Positions 11,345 to 16,308 of a stretch of 16,308 nucleotides of DNA are shown here, in pieces. The stretch covers positions 1 through 16,308 of the forward strand of contig CAYMPA010000055.1 of NCBI GenBank assembly GCA_964392105.1, written 5' to 3'. The DNA comes from UBA7359 sp964392105. GTDB lineage: Bacteria > Pseudomonadota > Gammaproteobacteria > Eutrophobiales > Eutrophobiaceae. The notes under the pieces were generated by a model. The model was not told the DNA's origin, made no database searches, and saw only the letters and a list, made by a program, of their open reading frames with translations. A program made the position numbers and the translations under genes. Numbering within the stretch: the first letter of the stretch is position 1; each line of letters opens with the position of its first letter.

Positions 11345-11444
11345 NNNNNNNNNNNNNNNNNNNNNNNNNNNNNNNNNNNNNNNNNNNNNNNNNNNNNNNN
11401 NNNNNNNNNNNNNNNNNNNNNNNNNNNNNNNNNNNNNNNNNNNN
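11345..11444. other. Assembly gap of 100 Ns
   Basis: Exactly 100 unknown bases. Assemblers often use this for a gap of unknown size, so the end of the membrane protein gene and any short gene before the polymerase are missing. Confidence 0.99.
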
Positions 11445-11450
11445 AAAGGA
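11445..11450 (+). promoter_or_regulatory. Ribosome-binding site that fixes a TTG start at 11457
   Basis: AAAGGA lies immediately after the gap and 6 nt before TTG 11457-11459. The same AAAGGAAAATAA context precedes the ATG at 1328, which supports use of the TTG. Confidence 0.6.
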
Positions 11451-11456
11451 AAATAA

Positions 11457-14135
11457 TTGACGTACGTTTCAGCAAATTTAGATAAGAAAAAGAACATCGT
11501 TCAAGTAGTAGAACGAGTAGATGGGGAACGAGTATACAAAGACTATCCATGTGAATGGTCATTCTATTATGACGACCCGCGTGGAAAACATACATCTATT
11601 TTCCAAACACCCGTGTCTAAATTTACAACGTACGATAATAAACAATATCAGAAAGAAATCAAAATTCAATCCAATAAGAAGATTTGGGAATCTGATATCA
11701 ACCAAGTTCACAAAACTCTTGAAAAGGAATACAAGGGCAAAGCTGCGCCTAAGTTGAACATTTCGTTTTTCGATATTGAGGTTGACTTCTCTCCTACTAT
11801 GGGCTTCGCACCGACAAATGATCCGTTTAATAAAATCACTGCAATTAGTATATGGAACTCTTGGCAAGATGCGTTAATTACGCTCGTAATACCGCCACGT
11901 ACATGGACAATTGAACAAGCGAACGAACTTGCCGAAAAATATGATAACTGTTATATGTTCGAAGACGAAGGCGAGATGCTAGATACATTCTTGACTTTAA
12001 TCGATGATTGTGATGTTATCTCTGGTTGGAACTCAGAAGGATACGATATTCCGTACACAATCAACCGCGTCGCCCGCATCTTATCCAAAAATGATACTAG
12101 ACGTATGTGCTTATGGGATAAACTTCCGAAACGTCGTGAATTTGAGAAATTTGGCAAGGAGCAATCAACATATGATCTCCACGGGCGGGTTCATCTTGAC
12201 TCATTGAACCTGTACCAGCAATATACATATCATGAAATGCATAGTTACTCATTAGATGCGATTGCAGAATATGAACTAGGTGAACATAAGGTTCCATACG
12301 AAGGCTCATTGGATCGTCTATACAATCATGACTTTCCTAAGTTCATCGATTACAACAGACAAGATACTATGCTGTTAAAACGATTAGATGATAAACTCCA
12401 ATTTATTGACTTAGCGAATGCTCTAGCTCACGATTGTACCGTTCCGTTACCAGCCACCCAAGGTGCGGTTGCTGTTACAGAGCAAGCTATTATTAACTAC
12501 GCACATGAACTTGGTTTAGTTGTACCAAATAAATCTAAATCAGACGATTCGCATGACCGTGGGGCAGCGGGTGCTTTTGTTGCTACTCCTAAAAAAGGTC
12601 TACACAAATGGATCGGCGCTATTGATATCAATTCATTGTATCCGTCCACCATTCGCGCTTTAAATATGAGTCCAGAAACTCTTGTTGGACAACTACGGCC
12701 CGACTTGACAAACGAAATGATTTCAGAGAAGATGCGTTCTAAGAATGGCAAAAAAGGATCTTCGTTTGCTGGAGCGTGGGATGGGGTCTTTGGTTCACTT
12801 GAATATCAATCCGTCATGGATAAAGATATCAGCCAACAAATACACGTTGACTGGCAATCAGGCAAGCCCACTACGCATTCTGCCGCTGACATTTGGAAGC
12901 TTATTTTTGATTCCAATCAACCGTACGCGTTGAGTGCTAACGGCACAATCTTCGATTACACACGGAAGGGGATCGTACCAGGCATCCTTGAAAAATGGTA
13001 TGCTGAACGACAAGCGATGCAGGCGAAGTTGCGCGAATGCACGGATCCTGAAGAAATTGCGTTCTGGGATAAACGCCAAATGGTTAAGAAGATTAACTTG
13101 AACAGTCTGTACGGAGCGATTTTGAACAAGCACTGTCGGTTCTACGTTTTCGATATCGGTCAATCAACCACGTTAACTGGCCGATGCATCACAAGGCACA
13201 TGTCATCGTTTACCAATGAAGCATTTACGGGTGAATACGATTATACTGGCATCTCTGTCGCGTATGGGGATACTGACTCAGTTTACTTTACTGCCTATCC
13301 AGCCTTGAAGGGTGAAATCGAGTCAGGGAAAATGCAATGGGACGAAGACACTTGTATTGCGTTATATAACCAAGTGGCCGAAGCAGTGAATGAGTCATTC
13401 CCAGCATATATGATGGAAGCATTCCATTGTCAGCATGATCATGGCGAGATTATCAAAGGCGGGCTCGAACTTATCGCATCATCCGGGTTGTTCATTAAAA
13501 AGAAACGATACGGGTTGATGATCTTTGACGATGAAGGTACACGGCGGGACGTTGATGGTAAACCCGGAAAGGTAAAGGCCATGGGTATGGATTTGAAGCG
13601 TTCTGATACGCCTAGTATTGTCCAAGATTTCTTGATGGAATTATTGATTGATGTATTAACTGATCGAACTGAAAAATCTATCATGGATAAAGTTGTTGAA
13701 TTCAAACATAAATTCAGAGATATGAATAGTTGGGAAAAAGGCACTCCGAAGCGTGTCAACAACCTAACAAGATACACTAAGATCTACGAAAGTGGTGAGC
13801 GGAAGATGATCCCCGGTCATGTAAGAGCTGCTATTGTTTGGAACAAACTACGGAAGTTTAATTCTGATAATTACAGCATGGAAATTGTCGATGGGATGAA
13901 AACGATTGTTTGTAAACTAAAAGATAATCCATTAGGTTATAAGGCAGTTGGGTATCCTATTGATGAGAATAATTTGCCGGATTGGTTTAAAGACCTTCCG
14001 TACGATGACGCGTTGATGATGTCAACCATCGTCGATAAGAAGGTAGAAAACTTACTTGGTGTTTTGAACTGGGATATCAAAGGTCAAACAAATATCAACT
14101 CGACATTCACTTCACTGTTTTCATTCGAGGAATAA
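11457..14135 (+). CDS. 43: T4-type family B DNA polymerase (gp43)
   Basis: Replicative polymerase with proofreading exonuclease, 892 residues (T4 gp43 has 898). Exonuclease motifs: F-F-D-I-E-V (104-109; Asp106, Glu108), G-W-N-S-E-G-Y-D (190-197; Asp197), Y-N-R-Q-D (299-303; Asp303). Polymerase motifs: A, D-I-N-S-L-Y-P-S (390-397); B, K-K-I-N-L-N-S-L-Y-G (544-553); C, Y-G-D-T-D-S-V (603-609; Asp605, Asp607). All catalytic acids are present. The C-terminus S-L-F-S-F-E-E parallels T4's hydrophobic clamp-binding tail, and a gp45-like clamp is encoded 1 kb downstream. The start codon is TTG with a good ribosome-binding site; the N-terminal strand N-I-V-Q-V-V-E-R-V-D-G-E-R aligns with the T4 start region, so no long N-terminal part is missing. 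No intein or intron is seen. Confidence 0.97.
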   Translation: MTYVSANLDKKKNIVQVVERVDGERVYKDYPCEWSFYYDDPRGKHTSIFQTPVSKFTTYDNKQYQKEIKIQSNKKIWESDINQVHKTLEKEYKGKAAPKLNISFFDIEVDFSPTMGFAPTNDPFNKITAISIWNSWQDALITLVIPPRTWTIEQANELAEKYDNCYMFEDEGEMLDTFLTLIDDCDVISGWNSEGYDIPYTINRVARILSKNDTRRMCLWDKLPKRREFEKFGKEQSTYDLHGRVHLDSLNLYQQYTYHEMHSYSLDAIAEYELGEHKVPYEGSLDRLYNHDFPKFIDYNRQDTMLLKRLDDKLQFIDLANALAHDCTVPLPATQGAVAVTEQAIINYAHELGLVVPNKSKSDDSHDRGAAGAFVATPKKGLHKWIGAIDINSLYPSTIRALNMSPETLVGQLRPDLTNEMISEKMRSKNGKKGSSFAGAWDGVFGSLEYQSVMDKDISQQIHVDWQSGKPTTHSAADIWKLIFDSNQPYALSANGTIFDYTRKGIVPGILEKWYAERQAMQAKLRECTDPEEIAFWDKRQMVKKINLNSLYGAILNKHCRFYVFDIGQSTTLTGRCITRHMSSFTNEAFTGEYDYTGISVAYGDTDSVYFTAYPALKGEIESGKMQWDEDTCIALYNQVAEAVNESFPAYMMEAFHCQHDHGEIIKGGLELIASSGLFIKKKRYGLMIFDDEGTRRDVDGKPGKVKAMGMDLKRSDTPSIVQDFLMELLIDVLTDRTEKSIMDKVVEFKHKFRDMNSWEKGTPKRVNNLTRYTKIYESGERKMIPGHVRAAIVWNKLRKFNSDNYSMEIVDGMKTIVCKLKDNPLGYKAVGYPIDENNLPDWFKDLPYDDALMMSTIVDKKVENLLGVLNWDIKGQTNINSTFTSLFSFEE

Positions 14136-14136
14136 C

Positions 14137-15072
14137 ATGAGCTCAAAAAGTTTTTTAAAATTACTGCATCATATGGAACGCTCAGAAGAGATCGTGTACG
14201 ATGATATTTTGGGTGAACTTGGATTCTTTGAATCGTTGATGAACGAACAAAAGGATGATTTTAAAAATACCGAATATCACCAAGCCGTTCTCGATGAGAT
14301 CAACGCTGTTAAGGAAATTTTAACGAACTCAAAAACAGGAGCCTTACGGGAATATTTCAAAGAGGTTGTTCATCGTAGGGAGCAGAATTTCTTAAAACGC
14401 GGATATGATTTACGCGAAGAATTCAAACATGACTCAGCAGAAGATATCTTATCACAATACAAGCAACAAAACATACCCGAGCCAACCTACCAAACGGTCG
14501 TTGGTAAAATCGGAAAGCATACAAAATGGCAAGCACCAGCATTGGAACTTAGCCCTGGACAAGGAAAATTTACACACGCTCTATGTGCGAATGACCCACT
14601 ATACGTAGTTGACAAACATCCAGAAATCTTAGAGTACGTAAGGGGAAAATTCTCCAAAGCATACCAACGAAGGCTCCGCGTGTACGAAATGAAAATACCA
14701 GGTGATCTAAGCATGTTACCGTACGATCAATTCGGCATGATCTTTAGCTGGGGCTTTTTCGAGAAGCTACCGATGGATGACATCAAAATGTATCTACGTG
14801 AGTTTTATCGATTATTACGACCAGGTGGCGTTGGTATGCTGTCGTATAATAATTGCCAATACAAGCCCAGCTTGCAGTTAACGTCCACTAATACACGTGC
14901 CTACAACACAATTGAATACATGACGAATTTAGTTCGTAGTTTAGGATTTGATAATATAACATCAACAAATTTAGAGCCGAACTTCACGTTACTAGAGTTC
15001 AGCAAGCCTGGCGAGTTTAGTTCCCAACGGGGAAGTCAAACTTTAGGTGAAATAAAAGAGAAATTAAATTGA
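14137..15072 (+). CDS. SAM-dependent methyltransferase-like protein
   Basis: A 311-residue protein starting 1 nt after the polymerase stop, with GAGGA (14127-14131). Residues 1-120 are helical and charged and unrecognised. Residues 133-290 form a Rossmann-type methyltransferase core: motif I as A-L-E-L-S-P-G-Q-G-K-F-T (136-146), Asp159 at the end of strand 2 (V-V-D-K-H), F-S-W-G-F-F-E-K-L (203-211) as motif IV/post-IV, and L-L-R-P-G-G-V-G-M-L-S-Y-N (226-238), the classic class I hairpin before strand 5. There is no DPPY or PCQ motif, so an adenine- or cytosine-DNA methyltransferase is not indicated; the layout is closer to small-molecule or methyltransferase type-11/23 families. The substrate is unknown. 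Its TGA lies inside the next promoter. Confidence 0.75.
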   Translation: MSSKSFLKLLHHMERSEEIVYDDILGELGFFESLMNEQKDDFKNTEYHQAVLDEINAVKEILTNSKTGALREYFKEVVHRREQNFLKRGYDLREEFKHDSAEDILSQYKQQNIPEPTYQTVVGKIGKHTKWQAPALELSPGQGKFTHALCANDPLYVVDKHPEILEYVRGKFSKAYQRRLRVYEMKIPGDLSMLPYDQFGMIFSWGFFEKLPMDDIKMYLREFYRLLRPGGVGMLSYNNCQYKPSLQLTSTNTRAYNTIEYMTNLVRSLGFDNITSTNLEPNFTLLEFSKPGEFSSQRGSQTLGEIKEKLN

Positions 15073-15098
15073 CTCCGAGTACATGGGTGTACTATAAT
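15069..15098 (+). promoter_or_regulatory. Sigma70-type promoter for the clamp gene (TTGACT-N18-TATAAT)
   Basis: A -35 TTGACT (15069-15074, 5 of 6 consensus) and a perfect -10 TATAAT (15093-15098) with an 18-bp spacer, about 27 nt before the gp45-like ATG. The TGA stop of the methyltransferase gene (15070-15072) is part of the -35 box, as at 9898. Confidence 0.8.
15078..15093 (+). repeat. Perfect inverted repeat in the promoter spacer (AGTACA / TGTACT)
   Basis: Six-bp arms, 15078-15083 and 15088-15093, around TGGG. The right arm touches the first base of the -10 box. A dyad between -35 and -10 is a usual place for a repressor or activator site. Its sequence is less AT-biased than its surroundings. 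Confidence 0.55.
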
Positions 15099-15125
15099 TA
15101 AAGATAGCATAAAGAGAGGATACTA

Positions 15126-15857
15126 ATGAGAAATTCACTTCTAGACATCGTCCAACATACACACGGGTTGGGCTTCATTAATCTCATCAAAATCAAAAGT
15201 GATGATACCGAAACTGTTATGAATGGCATTGCCGATGATCGTTCTATCATCGTCAACGCATCATTTCATTCACCATTAACTAATATTAATGGTACGTTCG
15301 GGATGCCCAACTTAAGTAAACTAAGCGTCATTCTTGGCATTCCTGAATACAAAGAAAATGCTAAACTTGAAGTTAACACACAAGAACGAAATGGCGAAAC
15401 ACTTCCAGTTGGCATCCACTTCGAAAATTCCACTGGTGATTTTAAGAATGATTATCGCTTCATGTCAACAGCTGAAATCAACGACAAGGTAAAAAACGGA
15501 AAGATGCGCGATGTTAAATGGAACATCGACTTCACGCCAAGTACAGCGAGCATCCAACGCCTAAAATATATGGCTCAAGCAAACTCCGAAGAACTTACGT
15601 TCGTAGCTAAGACTGAAGGCGGCGATTTGAAATTCTTCTTTGGTGATCATTCAACTCACGCTGGGAATTTTGTATTTGAACCTAATGTATCGGGTAAGTT
15701 GGACCGCGGATGGGATTGGCCTGTTAGTCAAGTTCTAGCGATTCTCTCATTGCCAGGCGATATTAATATGAAAATCAGTGACGAAGGTGCGATTCAAATC
15801 ACCGTAGATTCTGGCCTCATTAAATACGAATACGTTTTGCCTGCCCAGCAAAAATAA
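15126..15857 (+). CDS. 45: Sliding clamp, T4 gp45-like
   Basis: The processivity clamp that tethers gp43 to DNA and, in T4, also activates late transcription. 243 residues, close to T4 gp45 (228). Although diverged, the layout fits a clamp: early G-I-A-D-D-R-S-I-I-V-N-A-S-F (34-47), N-I-N-G-T-F-G-M-P-N-L-S-K-L-S-V-I-L-G (53-71), a central strand and charge pattern, then I-Q-R-L-K-Y-M-A-Q-A-N (147-157), corresponding to the start of the second domain, and a final hydrophobic strand series (G-L-I-K-Y-E-Y-V-L-P). T4 gp45 has similar Y-D-L-N-G-F-L-G-I and V-S-R-G-L-Q-x-x-x-I positions. The ATG has GAGAGGA upstream. The gp44/gp62 clamp loader is not in view; in T4 it adjoins gp45. Confidence 0.8.
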   Translation: MRNSLLDIVQHTHGLGFINLIKIKSDDTETVMNGIADDRSIIVNASFHSPLTNINGTFGMPNLSKLSVILGIPEYKENAKLEVNTQERNGETLPVGIHFENSTGDFKNDYRFMSTAEINDKVKNGKMRDVKWNIDFTPSTASIQRLKYMAQANSEELTFVAKTEGGDLKFFFGDHSTHAGNFVFEPNVSGKLDRGWDWPVSQVLAILSLPGDINMKISDEGAIQITVDSGLIKYEYVLPAQQK

Positions 15858-15884
15858 CTTCAACTCTGGTACAGGATATTAATT

Positions 15885-16181
15885 ATGCCATTAGCAAATA
15901 TTGTTGATAGACGATCCAATGAATACTACGTACGATGTGATGTTGTATTCGAACCAAGCTGTAACGATAACTCCATTAAAGGTGCATCACAGTTCGATGA
16001 AGAGACCGAACTCGACGTGATGTATGTAGACAACATTGGGATTTATTCCATGATCGAATGGGCCAACAAATGGCAAGGACCCGTTACAGCTTTCCTGTAC
16101 GATGTAGGTACTAACCATAAAGGTACAAATAGTTCAGGTGAAGAAGTATATGTAGACGTATCTGAAAAGGAGCAAACATGA
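15885..16181 (+). CDS. Hypothetical protein
   Basis: A 98-residue protein with AGGA (15873-15876) before the ATG. I do not recognise it. It is acidic and beta-rich: N-E-Y-Y-V-R-C-D-V-V-F-E-P-S-C (12-26), then L-D-V-M-Y-V-D-N-I-G-I-Y-S-M-I-E-W-A-N-K-W (43-63), then V-T-A-F-L-Y-D-V-G (67-75). The two Cys at 19 and 26 are unpaired with other visible motifs. It is placed downstream of the clamp. Its TGA overlaps the ATG of the next gene. Confidence 0.65.
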   Translation: MPLANIVDRRSNEYYVRCDVVFEPSCNDNSIKGASQFDEETELDVMYVDNIGIYSMIEWANKWQGPVTAFLYDVGTNHKGTNSSGEEVYVDVSEKEQT

Positions 16182-16308
16182 GTGTATCAAAGGCACCAGT
16201 CATTGTAGATCAAAAGTACCGCGATAACTGGGGTGATATCTTCGGTAAAAAACCAGTAAAATCTAAAAAGATTGATGATGGTTATGGCGAAAAACCTTAT
16301 GATGAGTT
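16178..16308 (+). CDS. Start of an unknown gene cut by the window edge (partial)
   Basis: The first 43 codons are visible from an ATGA overlap, with AAAAGGAG just upstream (16166-16172). The visible part is polar: V-I-V-D-Q-K-Y-R-D-N-W-G-D-I-F-G-K-K (8-25), followed by a basic stretch and K-I-D-D-G-Y-G-E-K-P-Y-D-E. The Y-R-x-N-W-[GD]-x-I-F-G-K-K pattern occurs in small uncharacterised proteins of T4-like marine phages. No function can be assigned. T4 would have the clamp loader near here; this is not recognisable as gp44. Confidence 0.75.
   Translation, partial: MSVSKAPVIVDQKYRDNWGDIFGKKPVKSKKIDDGYGEKPYDE

Noticed and set aside
11345..11485. Continuation of the membrane protein frame through the Ns to a stop at 11485
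   Set aside because: Ns contain no stops, so openness is meaningless; the last residues overlap the polymerase start region in another frame.
15108..15115. CATAAAGA before the clamp gene as a third late promoter
   Set aside because: One mismatch to CATAAATA, and it runs into the Shine-Dalgarno region, leaving almost no leader.
1..16308. Minus-strand genes, tRNA genes, CRISPR arrays and factor-independent terminators
   Set aside because: Minus-strand frames are short and lie opposite well-supported genes; intergenic gaps are too short for tRNAs; no spaced repeats were seen; no GC-rich hairpin followed by a T run was found at gene ends.

Overview
The window reads as part of the genome of a T4-like (Straboviridae or marine 'exo T-even' type) myophage, probably from an aquatic or metagenomic source. 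The main evidence is a T4-type family B DNA polymerase (gp43) with complete exonuclease and polymerase motifs, a gp45-like sliding clamp, a DsbA-like late-transcription DNA-binding protein, a phage ThyA, a stand-alone domain resembling the C-terminus of a tail sheath, and several small virion-type proteins. The DNA is AT-rich. All genes lie on the + strand and are packed with ATGA/TAATG overlaps. A run of exactly 100 Ns (11345-11444) marks a scaffold gap, so this is an assembled contig and the host cannot be named from sequence alone.

Layout. (1) 1-1932: the tail of an unknown gene, thymidylate synthase, a sheath-C-terminus-like protein, a small coiled-coil protein and an unknown. (2) 1934-4154: after a late-promoter-like CATAAATA come a 54-aa protein, a beta-rich virion-type protein, a glycosyltransferase-like protein and a beta-sandwich-like protein. 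(3) 4160-9901: after a second CATAAATA comes an NMNAT-like nucleotidyltransferase, then a 933-residue multidomain protein ending in a putative ADP-ribosyltransferase-like domain, a second small beta protein, a basic protein and a zinc-ribbon protein. (4) 9898-11344: two sigma70-type promoters, a Ser/Thr-rich protein, DsbA, an unknown and a membrane protein cut by the gap. (5) 11445-16308: DNA polymerase gp43, a SAM methyltransferase-like protein, a third sigma70-type promoter, clamp gp45, and two unknown genes, the last cut by the window edge.

How it fits together. The right part is a replication and late-transcription module: polymerase, clamp (also the mobile activator of late transcription in T4) and DsbA, with dTMP supply from ThyA. 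The middle part looks late and virion-associated. The strongest candidate for something undescribed is the pair at 4184-7883: an NAD-biosynthesis-type enzyme followed directly, with overlap, by a giant protein with a possible NAD-consuming domain. The enzyme's N-terminal leader (M-x-I-R-x-x-x-E-[S/T]) is shared with the protein at 8148. Both leaders, and two domain boundaries inside the giant protein, resemble T4 gp21 prohead-protease cleavage sites. My inference is that these proteins may be packaged in the capsid, processed there and injected.
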